Shown in pieces: positions 46,701 to 56,584 of a stretch of 64,000 nt of DNA. Source of the stretch: Solenopsis invicta (taxonomy: Eukaryota > Arthropoda > Insecta > Hymenoptera > Formicidae); the NCBI RefSeq assembly GCF_016802725.1, contig NC_052664.1, positions 12,860,016-12,924,015 on the forward strand. The letters run 5' to 3'. Made by a program: the position numbers and the translations under genes. Each line of letters begins with the position of its first letter. Position 1 is the first letter of the stretch. The notes under the pieces were generated by a model. The model saw only the letters and a program-made list of their open reading frames with translations. It did not search any database and was not told where the DNA came from.

Positions 46701-49700
46701 TAAAACATAATTGATTACACAAAGTGTTTATAGCTTATGATTGTTATTGTATTTTGATAGTATTGCATGAACAAAAAGTAATGATAATCACCTCCAAGTT
46801 TCTTATTCTCGCGGGCCAATTGATCTTTCATTTCACGAGTCTTGTCGAGTTCGGCATTTGTGCGCTGTAGCTCTTGTTGTTTGTTGCGGAGATCTCGCTG
46901 GCTTTGTTCGTACATGGCGAGAGTTTCATCCAAGCGAGACTTCAATTCTATGTTGATCTTTTCAAGATGTTCAACACGCTTTTGAAGTTCACGAGCAGTT
47001 CCATTGGCCTAGTAAAAGAAATTACAAAAATATAAGGAACATTTCTTTCTTGAAAAATGTTAAATATTTGTTTTGTAGGAAAAGGTGCTAACGCAAATCT
47101 GAAACTCAAATATGAAACGCAAATATAAAATCTTACCTTTTCTAAATCAATGATCAAAACTTCCACTTCGGATTGTAAGCGCGATTTCTGCTTCTCAAGA
47201 TTATTAATTTTCACAAGTAAGGTCTCGATTTGTTCTTCCTGTTCTTGAATGCGAGCAGAATATTTGCGACGAAGTTCTTCTACCTAAGTAATATTATATT
47301 GAACATTCATTAATAATTTGTCATTTTCAACTTCAGGATATAGATGAGAAGATAATTAATGATAAGAGTATGAAAGCGATTGTTAAGTTAATGTAACTGT
47401 ATTTTTGTGATAAGCACATTTATGTACCTCTTCGATACGAGCATTAGCTTCAGTCTCGTATTTTGACCTCCATATCGAAACTTCTCCATTAGCTTTAACC
47501 AATTGACGTTCAATATCCAAACGCGCTTCAGATTCTTCTTCCAGCTGAACGCGAACGGACTCCAATTCCACCTCAACCTATTAATGCATATTACAATTAT
47601 TTTATCTTAGTTATTTATTAAAAACATTTTTATCCTAATTAACAAAATTATATTCTAGATCTACTTTAGTTATTTTTTTCAATATTTACAACAAAAAGTA
47701 AAACACAAATAACTAATTTTATTTATTTTTTTTAATTCTTTACGAGATATATTAAATTGAAATAAATTTATGCATCAAATATTTATATACAAAAACAGTT
47801 AAAATATAGAACGTAAAGTATGTACTTTATTGTAATAATAAATGGTATTTAATTGTTTAACAAATATTTATTTTTTGTATATAGAAAAGTTGGGCTACTA
47901 TTTCATACAAGTTATCTTAAAGAAAATTGTCGAAATTAATAATATTATACCTGATGCAAAGAAGCTTCGATCAATGAACGACGACGTTCTTCATCTTCCA
48001 GCCGACGGCGGGCATCCTCGAGTTGACCCGCGATTTGCGTTTTCAGATAGGAAATGTTCTCAATGTTCACCTAGAATTTTATTTGCAAATACGTAATTTA
48101 TAATATAAAGTTACTTCTCAAAACTAATAATAAATTAATAAAGTAATTAATATTAAATGATTCATAATAAATTGAAAAATATAAATACTCCAAGCTATAA
48201 CACATTTATCGCCTTACCTTAAGATCTTGCACCTCTTTGACTAATTCAATATTCTCTTGAGACAGCCGAGTTTTGTGACTAGTAATATCGACAATCGTGC
48301 GATTTAATTCCTCGATTTTTACGTTCAATTCAGATATGTGTATCTCGAGTTTCTCAACTGTTTTAATTGACATCATCTTTTCTTTAGTGACATTGTCAAG
48401 TTGGGCGAGGAGCTCATACACTTCCTGCTGGAATTTAGATTTTTCCTTGTCAGCCCTGAAATCATAGACAGTTCTTCTAAGAAAGAATTTCATTTCTAAA
48501 ATCTTGTTTTATTATTTAAAAAAATAATATTTATATGTTAAAAGCAACTAAAGTGTTAAATTTCGATACGATTCTAACATCGTATATTCTAACTATATTC
48601 ATATTGTAACTCGATATCAATTTGATTGTCTGCATTTTATGAATTTTAAAAAAATGTTTAGATCATACAATATTAGCTAAAAGTTATTGAAATTTAAAAA
48701 ATGCAAGCTTTTTAGCTGTGTTCAAATTTTATACAAATACTGAATTGTAATTATAGCACAAGCTATAAAATTTTTATATTTTTGATAATGTTTTGAGATA
48801 GGATATATGTATATTCTCTGGGCAGTTAATTATATCAGTAACTAATAAAATATTATTAGTTACTGATATAATATTAAATTTATTGAAATATTTTATCAGT
48901 TGTTTTTCTTAAGAGTCACTTTTTGATTCCCAAGCTGGGCAAGCTCTACAAAAAATATAGTTTTGAAGATTCTATATTAATAAATAAGTAAATAAAAATA
49001 AATAATATTATATTATATTACATTTACGAATTAATATGTTTACTTACTATATTTTAATATTATAATTTTTGACATCATAAACATGTTATTATACGGAAAA
49101 TTTTTTAAAATTAATCGCTTGCCCTGTGAAAACAAAGGCTTGTATGTGGAAATCGAAGGCTTAATTCAATTAATAAGATTAATAATCGAATCTGGTAAAA
49201 ATTATGTAAATATTTGCATAATATGAAAGAAAAAAGGGAGAAAATAACGTATATAATCTACGTATATAAAAATGATAAATACATAATTAAGACATTAAAA
49301 TAATATTTCATCAATTTACTTTATAAAATTTAAAATACTTCTGGTATTTCTAATAATTATTTAAATTATTTAAATGCAATTATAAATTTTGGGTAACATG
49401 CCAGTAATGTAAATAATGTAATAAATAGCACGTAATAATAAAAAACATTAGAAAAAGAAACTTTTAAAAAGATAGGTATTTAAATTGCTAATAATATATG
49501 TCTTCAAATAAAGTATAGTTTAATATGTTGCGAGCTCTCTATGCGTAATGCATATGTAACAAGGAACGTTATGAGCCATTCTATTTTTCTGGAGGCAGTA
49601 AGAAGAAATTTGGGCAGTATTGGATCTATTTCTCCATGCGATAGAGGGTGTAAGATGTCAGTTAGTTGATTCTGAAGATAGTGGGGGTTCTCTGGCTGGC

Positions 49701-51427
49701 CGCGTGTACTAATATGGCGCGCCAACGTTGGGGTTGTGGATTACCGCGCGACTCGCACGGTTAAAAATAGTCATAAGCTGTGCGAGTAAGACAGAGAGAG
49801 AGAACGAGAATCGCACGAGGGAAATAGAGGAAGACAGTGTGTTTTTGCACTGAGTAAGAGAAAAAAAAGTAGCGCAGTTATAGCGAGATTTATCCCCTTC
49901 TACATATTTTGCATCATACTCCAGATATGTAGAAAAAAGTTAATTTCTGGAAAAAGTATCTTGAGATTGGAGGAAAATGAAAATTTCAAACAAAAGATAA
50001 CAATAAAGTCAAAATTATCTAAAAATATTATATAAGGTTATTGAGAATATGATGACTTGTTGTAGATTGTGGACTTGCATTGACTTTACTATTTTTACAG
50101 TATTCGAAAATTTCGTCAATGTCACAGTTGCGTGGGTTACAATTTATAATCGGTAGTGAAATCATGAGGAAAGTGTAACCGGAATATATTTGACACTACT
50201 TGCGTCGTTGCTGAATTGCTAAAACAAAATACGAACAGCTGCATTGATTACTTATTATTTTTAGCAATTATGTGTTCAAATATGTTTGGAATTAAATTCT
50301 GGAAAATCATACTTTTTCAGTACATTTTCAATATAATAATGCAAATAACTGTAAACAACAAAAGTATTGTAAGAATGTATAATATTTATATAATGAAATT
50401 TAAAGTATATTATACATTCGTTTATTATATAATTTGAAGCAAAGTTAACTTGTCATAAATATTTGTATGCTTCAACATTGGAAATTATGTTTACACGTGT
50501 CAGCCTTGAAAAGAATGTATATTGAATTATTTTATTAAAATTTTTTCTTTGTTTTAAAATATTAATAGTGATTAATTATAAAACTACATCATACAATTTA
50601 TTTTGTATTCTTTAATTAAAACTCGTATTTGAAAATATTTTATAAAAATCGCTTGTTTTTGTTTTGGAATATAATTTGGAGTGTTCATTTGTTTGATTAC
50701 AGAATGAATTATCTTTTAGACAATTGCCTGAAAAAGAGAATTCTTCTCTCTTCAATATCTCATTTTCTATCAGAAGCTTCCAAAAAAAAAGCGAAACTAA
50801 AAGCGGTCACGGACGTTCCATTGCACGGCCAATTAACGATCTAATTAACGCGTGTTTTCAGGGCTGTCATCGTCCTTGTACAAACGACAAAATCGGCGCT
50901 GAAGAAGCTACTATGTTTAGAAGAGCCGGGGTACTGAATCTTCGTGTATTTCAGCTGCGAATCGTTTTCTGGCCTGGACGGTGGCCAATGCGACTTGTAT
51001 AATTCGCGCAAATTTTCTTACATAGTCACTCTCGTTTGTGACGAGCTGCGTTATAATTACCCACGTGACATCGTGATTCATTATACGCTTCCTCCCTATT
51101 AGCGTTTCGTCTTTTCCATATCGCGAGACGCTTCCCTATGAAATCAGTATTCGCTACGGGCTGAATTTCCGGCCAGTTTCTCAGCTGTTTATTGATGCTT
51201 CCTTGGCAACGCGCTTATGCGCTCCCCGTTTTGAACAGAAGATTAGCAAACGTTTACATTGCTGCTGTTTTGCGATCGCGAATGTACACATGCTCGCGTA
51301 CTTTCTGAAATGTACGGAGTTCTGGTCTCCATCTCAGTTCTTTTAGTTGAAATATTAAATTTAAAAGCTTAAGATATTTAATCAAATCCGTAAATACTTA
51401 ACAGTGAGATAAATAGTTATAAAAGAC

Positions 51428-51475
<48 letters not shown>

Positions 51476-54400
51476 CTTGAACAAATTTATATATTATATT
51501 ATTACAGTGCTTAATTGGTGAAAAGAGATGAAAATTTCATTAATCAATATTTCTCATGTTACCAACCTAGCGCGTGCTTTCGAAAGTTGATCAATCTGAT
51601 CTTGAAAATCAACGACGACCTCTTGGTGCTTTTTGCGCAAGAGGTGTGCGGTCTCCTCGCTTTCGAGATGGACATCTTCGAGTAGTTTACGCAGCTTGGC
51701 CAGTTCCGTGTCCCTCTTCTTGTTGATCTCAAACTGAACAAGAAAATCGTTAATTTACATTGAGTTATTTAATGTTACTTATTGTAATTGCAGTTGACTT
51801 AAACTGAAGATTTATCTTCGTAAAATTCAAATACTTACTTGAGATTCGGCGCCACCCTCGGCTTCTTCGAGACGTTCGGATAGTTGGATGACTTGCACGC
51901 TTAAGTCAGCGCGCTCGCGTTCGATCTGCAAGATTACAGAATTGTATGAAAGGTGAGCAGGTAATTTTTAAATTTATGACGATATATTATAGACATATAA
52001 ATTTATAAATTTAATATAAAATCCGTACTGCAAGGGACAGGCTTTAAAATAAATTATTTATTAAAATGATATATAAAAGAGTATTTGTATAAAAAGAAGT
52101 TTATCGCAACATGTTTTTATAATAATTTAAAAATTACAGTTAATGACATATAATATAATTATATTATACTACTCGATATTTATTTTATATTTAGAATAAT
52201 ATAATACTTTATACTTAGAATGATATAAACAGTAAGTTACATATCTTTTATCAAAGTATATTCTTCTTAGTTCAAAAATATTTTTATACTATATGTGTAA
52301 GCAGATACGTAATTACATGTAAAACTAGATCCTAAAAATGAGTTTTAGTGACAAATGAATTTAAGAGATTATTGTTGTGATCATATAACGCATGATAGCG
52401 TACTTTGCCGCGGTAGTATCTTGAGTTGTAGCTTTGACGTCAGGTTACTTCACATCGTGAATAGGACAATCTATTTTCGTACGCGGCGTGTCTATATTGG
52501 GAGTCTTATTCATATTACAAACGAAGCGTTTAACGCGAAAAAGGAAGATCGTTAAATCAGTGAAATTATACATTATAAATTTATTTTATTTAACAGATGT
52601 TCCAATTCAATTATTATTTTAATTAGTGTTATTTAAATATCAAATAATTATAGCATAAATGCATTTAATAAAGTAGCTGCTATCAGTAGCTACAAACATT
52701 TAAATTTATAACTTTAATGTAAAAAATATATATAAATTTAACTTTTTAGATTTTTATAATTATAGTAAGCTTTCTATTTCATGGTCGAAGTAAATTAAAT
52801 TGTCATGTATTTATGTATATATGTGTATTATTAAAACTAAATGAACTATTTGCTTTCGCAAGTTTAATCGAGTATTTGCAAGATTTGTATTTTCTAAGTG
52901 TAACGTGATGCATTCCGAACATGTAAACCGAAGATATGTAAGGTGTTCTGAAAGCGTATACCATACGCCGTAACTGTCATATCAATTTTCGAGCTTTATA
53001 ACTTCGAAACGCGAGGAAAATTTTTGGCAGTAGTTCAAGTCACGTATTACGGAGTCCGTTACACACTAATCTGATTCTATAGAATTTTAACAGACAATGA
53101 AATCTGAGAAGTTTTTATAAAATTTAATTTTTTATTTGAAATATATTGTTTCTTTTTTGTAATACACGTATAACTGAGTAAATATTATTGTTAAAGAATA
53201 TAATTTCTGTAGTGTAAATAACTTCAAACGTATATAAAATTTCAAAATTGTAATTGAAAACCAATTTTTTAAATTAAAAGTGCTTTTCTTAGCAGAAAAG
53301 TTAGTTTTCTAATACGTAATATATTTTTTCGTTTGTGTAAATGGAATTAAATTATTGTCAAATACACACTAAGAAAAAATTTTAATCAAGTTAACAACTT
53401 CTTTTTTTCAGTGTAGAATATTCCGTTCTTTTACGGTTGTGTTTGTACGAATCTTTTCGAAGCGGAATTGAAATATTTATAAATCGCTTAAATTTTTGTG
53501 GAGATTACGTGTTTCCCTCGTTTATGAAAGTAGGCAAGCAGTGTTGAATACAGCGCAGGAATGCGGGAACGATTCCGAAGAGCTTTGCGTCTCTAAAAAT
53601 AGATGCAACCCAAGAGCTGGACATTTCGACCTACTGCTACCCATTTTGCAATGAATTAACATTCTTTGTTTCTTTTCACTTTTTAATTAATATATCAGAT
53701 AATGAATATGCATTTCATCCATGTAAGATTGTAACTAATCAGCGTAATACTCTTTGTTCACGGAAATTTTTGATATATATCGGGATTATTTGTAATCTAG
53801 GATTACAAATAATCAGCAAAATGAGAATGTTGAAGATTTTAAATCATTTTCATCAACTTCTTCATCAAAAAGGTCTATAATTAGCCAAATTCATTTTTTA
53901 TCTTTCTTTCGACCATGTTTGTTATAAAATGTTTTATTCAAGTGTTTTTAAATTAATTATATTTAAAGATTTCTTTTTACTTAGTGTTATATTTTAGTTA
54001 TTATGAGTAGTTATTATGAGTTAGTTATTATGAGTAGTTAGTCAATATGTTACGTTTGTACTAGTTTTTAGGTAATTCGATAAAAGCTAAATTTAAATTA
54101 ACAAAATAATAATTATGAAATTACATTTTAATAAAAGCATAAAACGTTATTTGAATTCTTCAGCGTTTCATAATCATTAATTGAAAAATTTATAAAGTAA
54201 TTAATTAGTCAATTTAAACATTTATGCTTTTTTATATAGCAACATTTCGTTAAATATAGTTGTAACATTACGAAAACTTCGGTATCAAATATCATAGCAG
54301 GCGCCATTGAGGTCCGCCATTACACTTAATGTATTAAGAAAATTTGAGATGCTCTAAGAACGCGAAGACATTCATGGAACTCACCCTCTGACGCAGCTCT

Positions 54401-55910
54401 CTTTCAGACTCCAGGTCATCCTGTAGTAGGCGGATTTTGTCCTGAAAAGAGAGGCAATGAGGATTAAAAGGGTATCACGGCGCCCGTAATAGAGGGTCGA
54501 CGCTTTACGTAATCGCTCGACGAAAATATCTAAGAGCGGAGGCTCGGTATTTCGGAAAGACGGACGGCCTCCGTAGAATAGATTCGTCCTCGGTAGAAGG
54601 AGAGAACGACGTCGCGATGTCTGTTTAGCGCGTCTCCGAGCCGCTCGGTTGAGATTATTTCAAGAAAGGCTGGTATTGACGTTAGATTGCTTCGAGAAAA
54701 GCAGCCAGGCCACTATTTGCAAGGGTTGAAGAAATGTTCTTACTTGGTCTCGCAGAGGCAATTTTATTCTCCTTTATACTTCTCTTGACACAAAATACGT
54801 CCTAGAAAAGCAAATCCTCGGATTCGGATCGGCCAAGTGTCCCGTGGACTTAGCATAGCGTTGGTAGATACTTAGTATCTCAAAGTGGTATCGATCTGAC
54901 GCCTTGGCACGATCGTCATTTCAGACTGATATTTCACCGACTATTTTCGTGCACGAGCAATCCGATAGCTACAGAACGTCGTACACTTTGCTTCCTCGTC
55001 AGATTGGCACTAACATCCCTTATGGTCACTGAACTTTCGCGGTTCACTACCTTCGCGATTGGTCACTGCTCCACATTGTTCATGTGCGAATCCATCGCAT
55101 ATCACTGATAGTCGACATTTCAAACGCGCACAGAAACTTTGGTGGAAGCATCTTCATAAAAACTTAGCGTTTAATAAATACGACCGTGCGTTTCCTCAAG
55201 AAGCGTTGGAGAACATTGGCCGATGTGTCCTCTTTTGTTCGCCGCCATTATACGTGGATGTAATCGTTGCTGCAGTATTAATTGAGTGACCTGGCAAATC
55301 TTGTCGATTTATTTAAAACTCTGATTGCAACTCAATCTTCTACTTCTCAGAAAAATATTCTCCGATTTCTCTGATTATTATTAAAATTTTCATTATAGTA
55401 TAATTTCAGCGAGGTATTTCAGCAGCCATTTTTATTTCTCGAATTGCGTAAAAAAAAATTTTGTTAAAATTCAATTTTTTCAGTTGCAATTAAAATCTTT
55501 GTTGAAAAGCATAAATTTTAACAAAATTATTTAATATACCTTATCATAAACTTTCTTGATATCTAATTGTTCTAATTTCGCCAAAATATTAAAATTGTTT
55601 AAAATTAAATTTCTGATAAAGTAATAATTTATTTTAAATTTTACTTATGGCATGTAAGCAGTAAATTCATAAATAATCTCATATAAGTTATTCGGAACAT
55701 AATTGAAAGATAGTAATGGTAATGGACATTTTTTTATCATTGTTCTCTCTTCTACCGAAGGACATATCAGAGGCACTTTTTTGGACCTACCTCGAGTCTG
55801 GTGAGAGCGCTCAGGTCGGCGCTGTATTCGATGCTAACATCGGTAGTTCCACCCGCACCGCCAGAACGGTACGTGTACTTAGAGGTTTTAGCAACCGCTG
55901 AAGACGACAT
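37379..55910 (-). CDS. Prm: Paramyosin, long form (15 coding exons, 877 residues; whole-gene entry)
   Basis: Core protein of invertebrate muscle thick filaments, a long two-stranded coiled coil on which myosin packs. Joining 15 exons with consensus junctions and matching phases gives 2634 nt including the stop, 877 residues, close to the roughly 880 of fly paramyosin. The N-terminus (MSSSAVAKTSKYTY) and the short non-helical head before the rod match the family. The rod shows continuous heptads with motifs such as SEVEVLIIDLEK, HELELELRRLENER, QITELELSLDVANK and VRRFQRELEAAEDRADTAES. The tail ends STVPGSQVYLVQETRQDL. An internal promoter in intron 11 produces miniparamyosin. Start chosen because it gives the canonical MSSS head. 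Confidence 0.96.
37772..37982 (-). other. Prm intron 14
   Basis: 211-nt AT-rich intron, nothing else seen. Confidence 0.9.
37983..38354 (-). CDS. Prm: Prm exon 14 (residues 624-747)
   Basis: 372 nt, phase 0. Encodes ALRAKRTVEQQYEESVSRIN, DYEEVTKELRVSDERYQRVQ, EIEVKNLSIRLEEVEANA and KRIISKLEAR. Acceptor TTGAAAG, donor AGG/GTAAGA. Shared by both isoforms. Confidence 0.96.
38516..38644 (-). CDS. Prm: Prm exon 13 (residues 581-623)
   Basis: 129 nt, phase 0. Encodes ELQAHYDEVQRQLQVTLDQ, LGISQRRLQSLTAELEEVRG, NYES. Acceptor TTTCAG, donor TCC/GTAAGT. Shared by both isoforms. Confidence 0.95.
38723..38918 (-). CDS. Prm: Prm exon 12, first exon shared with mini-Prm (residues 515-580)
   Basis: 196 nt. 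Starts with one base completing arginine, then KQTSIEIEQLNARVVEAETR, QITELELSLDVANKNNIDL and KKQALTLT. Acceptor TTAATAG, donor ACC/GTAATA. From here to the stop are 363 residues, the same shared length described for Drosophila miniparamyosin. Confidence 0.95.
39481..40444 (-). CDS. Unrecognised ORF pair nested in Prm intron 11 (frameshift needed)
   Basis: A GC-rich minus-strand region that looks coding but that I do not recognise. The 5' frame starts at an ATG at 40444 and reads plausibly to LTLTICLPDVPEDSKS (near 40070), after which it becomes Arg/Gln/Gly-rich and out-of-frame-looking. The neighbouring frame then takes over with RSDFSLAKTVQASRVTKE and runs to a stop at 39481, with charged, probably helical sequence (EVKEIQQEAMSDIKLQALK, YFLDKRYQDRARRELLYG, GCEYYNVKRGR). 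A one- or two-base indel near 40060-40085 (assembly error or real lesion) would join them into about 320 residues. If only the second frame is used, its first ATG is at 39972. The stop TAG is followed at once by a perfect donor GTAAGA. No function is assigned. Confidence 0.5.
41685..42007 (-). CDS. Prm: Miniparamyosin-specific first coding exon
   Basis: 323 nt: 107 codons plus two bases. It begins MAGYMPPIHMPLEPKWRHY and continues with TYIYSRNYGYGINYYQPMID, PELPWSDGRI and DDLIKYAIDAEDEARDHL, ending SRFKV plus CG of arginine. It is Tyr/Pro-rich and non-helical, resembling the private N-terminus of insect miniparamyosin. Donor GTACG/GTAGCG is in the phase required by exon 12 at 38918. The spliced product is predicted at 470 residues, consistent with the roughly 55-kDa fly protein. 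Its promoter should lie upstream within the same intron, separate from the long-form promoter. An alternative donor five bases earlier (AAG/GTACGG) is phase-incompatible with exon 12. Confidence 0.9.
42417..42426. promoter_or_regulatory. MEF2-like motif upstream of mini-Prm
   Basis: TTATTAATAG fits YTAWWWWTAR, the MEF2 consensus, about 410 nt upstream of the mini-Prm ATG. In DNA this AT-rich the pattern is expected roughly once per kilobase, so position alone makes it interesting. Confidence 0.3.
43011..43019 (-). promoter_or_regulatory. Possible TATA box for the mini-Prm transcript
   Basis: TATAAAAGG on the minus strand, 1.0 kb upstream of the mini-Prm ATG, in AT-rich surroundings. It would need a long leader or a 5' UTR intron. 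Weak evidence. Confidence 0.25.
43543..43659. mobile_element. Short foldback MITE-like element
   Basis: The left end TCCATACAGCACAGAATATTT is mirrored by the right end, whose reverse complement is TCCCATATAGCATAGAATATTT. Between them, CAATATT and GCAATGTTGC-type words also pair. About 117 nt, no ORF. Confidence 0.6.
43921..44032. repeat. Cluster of CTCTAAAAGAGTGAAA inverted/direct words
   Basis: CACTCTAAAAGAGTGAAAA near the left end is partly palindromic and recurs in inverted, diverged form on the right (TTTTAGAGTAAGTTTTCACTTTT). It is probably a degraded foldback element. Confidence 0.45.
45091..45382. mobile_element. Foldback MITE with long (about 120-nt) terminal inverted repeats
   Basis: The left arm begins ACAGCCACACACAAAAAAAG then TGTCATGT. 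The reverse complement of the right arm begins ACAGTCACACAAAAAAGAAA then AGTGTCATGT. Similarity continues through TTTTGAGGCTCT, AAACCGAAT and CGCCATCA to about 45205 and 45262. Both strands therefore give near-identical short peptides (YFEALKPN, LRHQIRIFF) that are not genes. It ends 260 nt downstream of exon 11 within intron 11. Confidence 0.8.
45640..45752 (-). CDS. Prm: Prm coding exon 11 (residues 478-515), last long-form-specific exon
   Basis: 113 nt. Encodes GRKIEEQRAQKLSAELSQ and FERRLNEKDEEIEAI, ending CG of an arginine codon (ATT CG/GTAAGT). The mini-Prm first exon ends the same way (GTA CG/GTAGCG), so both can join exon 12 without a frame change. Confidence 0.94.
45753..46368 (-). 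other. Prm intron 10
   Basis: 616-nt AT-rich intron, nothing else seen. Confidence 0.9.
46369..46496 (-). CDS. Prm: Prm coding exon 10 (residues 435-477)
   Basis: 128 nt. Encodes DLSDAKNQLADMNRRLHELE, ELRRLENEREELAAAYKEAEA. Acceptor ATACAG, donor GCA/GTGAGT. Confidence 0.95.
46792..47008 (-). CDS. Prm: Prm coding exon 9 (residues 363-435)
   Basis: 217 nt. Encodes ANGTARELQKRVEHLEKIN, ELKSRLDETLAMYEQSQRDL and DQLARENKKLG. It ends one base into a codon. Donor GGAG/GTGATT. Confidence 0.94.
47137..47283 (-). CDS. Prm: Prm coding exon 8 (residues 314-362)
   Basis: 147 nt, phase 0. Encodes VEELRRKYSARIQEQEEQI and SEVEVLIIDLEK, the latter among the most conserved rod motifs. Acceptor TACTTAG, donor AAG/GTAAGA. 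Confidence 0.95.
47428..47577 (-). CDS. Prm: Prm coding exon 7 (residues 264-313)
   Basis: 150 nt, phase 0. Encodes VEVELESVRVQLEEESEAR, LDIERQLVKANGEV and ANARIEE. Donor GAG/GTACAT. Confidence 0.95.
47578..47950 (-). other. Prm intron 6
   Basis: 373-nt AT-rich intron, nothing else seen. Confidence 0.9.
47951..48070 (-). CDS. Prm: Prm coding exon 6 (residues 224-263)
   Basis: 120 nt, phase 0. Encodes VNIENISYLKTQIAGQLED, ARRRLEDEERRRSLIEASLHQ. Acceptor TTCTAG, donor CAG/GTATAA. Confidence 0.94.
48218..48455 (-). CDS. Prm: Prm coding exon 5 (residues 144-223)
   Basis: 238 nt. Encodes ADKEKSKFQQEVYELLAQL, then EKLEIHISELNVKIEELNR and SQENIELVKEVQDLK. Acceptor TTTCAG, donor AAG/GTAAGG. Preceded by a 3.1-kb intron. 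Confidence 0.95.
48829..48872. repeat. Perfect 20-bp-arm hairpin
   Basis: ATTATATCAGTAACTAATAA (48829-48848) is the exact reverse complement of 48853-48872, with a 4-nt loop. It lies in Prm intron 4. Confidence 0.85.
49540..49900. other. GC-richer island in Prm intron 4
   Basis: Sharply less AT-rich than its surroundings. It includes GGCGCGCCAACG and CGCGCGACTCGCACGG, with a later diverged inverted word GTGCGAG, and an AG-rich tract. A 73-codon minus-strand frame is present without a known domain. It may be an enhancer or an inserted repeat; not resolved. Confidence 0.35.
51432..51470. repeat. TA dinucleotide microsatellite
   Basis: Uninterrupted TA run of about 39 nt, roughly 100 nt downstream (gene direction) of Prm exon 4. 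Confidence 0.95.
51567..51733 (-). CDS. Prm: Prm coding exon 4 (residues 89-144)
   Basis: 167 nt. Encodes FEINKKRDTELAKLRKLL, EDVHLESEETAHLLRKKH and QDQIDQLSKARA. It ends two bases into an arginine codon completed by exon 5. Donor GCTAG/GTTGGT is weaker than the others. Confidence 0.94.
51839..51925 (-). CDS. Prm: Prm coding exon 3 (residues 60-88)
   Basis: 87 nt, phase 0. Encodes IERERADLSVQVIQLSERL followed by EEAEGGAESQ, a well conserved rod segment. Acceptor CTGCAG, donor CAA/GTAAGT. Confidence 0.94.
51926..54384 (-). other. Prm intron 2 (2.5 kb)
   Basis: Mostly AT-rich, with a 14-bp perfect inverted repeat at 53784-53814 (GATTATTTGTAATC and its complement, 3-nt loop) and moderately GC-rich stretches near 52350-52550 and 53400-53650. 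No coding exon is seen. Confidence 0.8.
54385..54441 (-). CDS. Prm: Prm coding exon 2 (residues 41-59)
   Basis: Only 57 nt: DKIRLLQDDLESERELRQR. Acceptor CAG, donor AGG/GTGAGT. It is the smallest exon and too short to be found as an ORF. It was identified from the conserved sequence that must follow exon 1. Confidence 0.93.
54442..55790 (-). other. Prm intron 1 (1.35 kb)
   Basis: About 54460-55300 is clearly GC-richer than other introns. Fly Prm has muscle control elements near its 5' end, so a regulatory role is possible, but no specific site is claimed. Confidence 0.7.
55791..55910 (-). CDS. Prm: Prm coding exon 1 (residues 1-40)
   Basis: 120 nt. Head domain MSSSAVAKTSKYTYR, a Gly/Thr linker, then VSIEYSADLSALTRLE, where the coiled coil begins. 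Serine-rich start as in other insect paramyosins. Donor CTCGAG/GTAGGT. Confidence 0.95.
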
Positions 55911-56520
55911 CTTTCTCGATTTATTCTCTATTTGTCTTCAACAATGCTCTGGCTCTTCTTCGTGCTTTGCGGGACTCAAGTCCTCTCGCGGATCTTTAAT
56001 TTGGACACTCTTTGCTTGTAACGATCTTTCCTTCCGCCACTGGCTAAGTCAAATAGCCTCGGCCTCAATTGTTGGCGAGTCTACGTCCACTTTCTTCCAC
56101 GATCTTCTTCTTCTTCCTCCTCTTCGGGGTTTCGGAGCCGACCAGCGCCCTACTCGTAGTGCGCGACCCGTCGTCGTTCGTATGGCGCGCCGGCTGTTCC
56201 ATGGCTTCGTCAAAATGACGACCGACGCAAGCGCATTGATGTTTAATCCCCACCAGCAACGGTGCACACGTTCGTCATCGTCGTCGTTCTTGTCGTCTTC
56301 ATCATCACCGAGGGCAACCACTAAACTACGTTAGACGCCCACGTTGTCCAAAGGTAGTTGCCAAATCGACTTTGGTTTAACTGACTACGGTGGTGAAGGT
56401 GTCGAGTGGAGGATGCCGCTCTCTAACCATCTTTATTATGTTACATGAACTTCAAAGTGTGCCATCGAGGATTGCGTTCTCTATGATACTTTGAAGTACT
56501 CTCTGGAATATCAACTATAA
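55911..56520 (-). promoter_or_regulatory. Prm: Prm 5' leader and proximal promoter region (boundaries unknown)
   Basis: GC-rich up to about 56420, with CGTCGTCG and TCTTCTTC simple-sequence runs, consistent with a 5' UTR. A 90-codon minus-strand frame (56049-56321, MVALGDDEDDKND...) could be an upstream ORF if transcribed, but it is built on simple repeats. No convincing TATA box is seen. A MEF2-type word (CTATAATTAA) sits at 56515-56524. Confidence 0.45.
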
Positions 56521-56524
56521 TTAA
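56515..56524. promoter_or_regulatory. MEF2-like motif upstream of Prm
   Basis: CTATAATTAA fits YTAWWWWTAR, about 600 nt upstream of the Prm ATG. A chance hit is likely in AT-rich DNA. Confidence 0.3.
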
Positions 56525-56535
56525 TTTCTAAAACT

Positions 56536-56584
56536 ATATTGTATTAGATAATATAGACATTTTCTATATTATCTAATACAATAT
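56536..56584. repeat. Perfect 22-bp-arm hairpin upstream of Prm
   Basis: The arm beginning ATATTGTATTAGATAATATA at 56536-56557 is the exact reverse complement of 56563-56584, with a 5-nt loop. It lies just beyond the GC-rich leader, about 630 nt from the ATG. Confidence 0.9.

Larger units (their letters stand above)
48456..51566 (-). other. Prm intron 4 (3.1 kb)
   Basis: Contains a perfect hairpin (48829-48872), GC-richer islands at about 49540-49900 and 50850-51300 with no recognisable protein, and a TA repeat at 51432-51470. Confidence 0.8.

Noticed and set aside
49504..49725. 73-codon minus-strand frame
   Set aside because: No known domain; lies in Prm intron 4 within a GC-rich island, and its phase does not fit the flanking Prm exons.
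55801..56334. 177-codon plus-strand open frame over the Prm start region
   Set aside because: It overlaps Prm exon 1 on the other strand and is rich in serine runs from TCTTC/TCGTC repeats; an antisense shadow.
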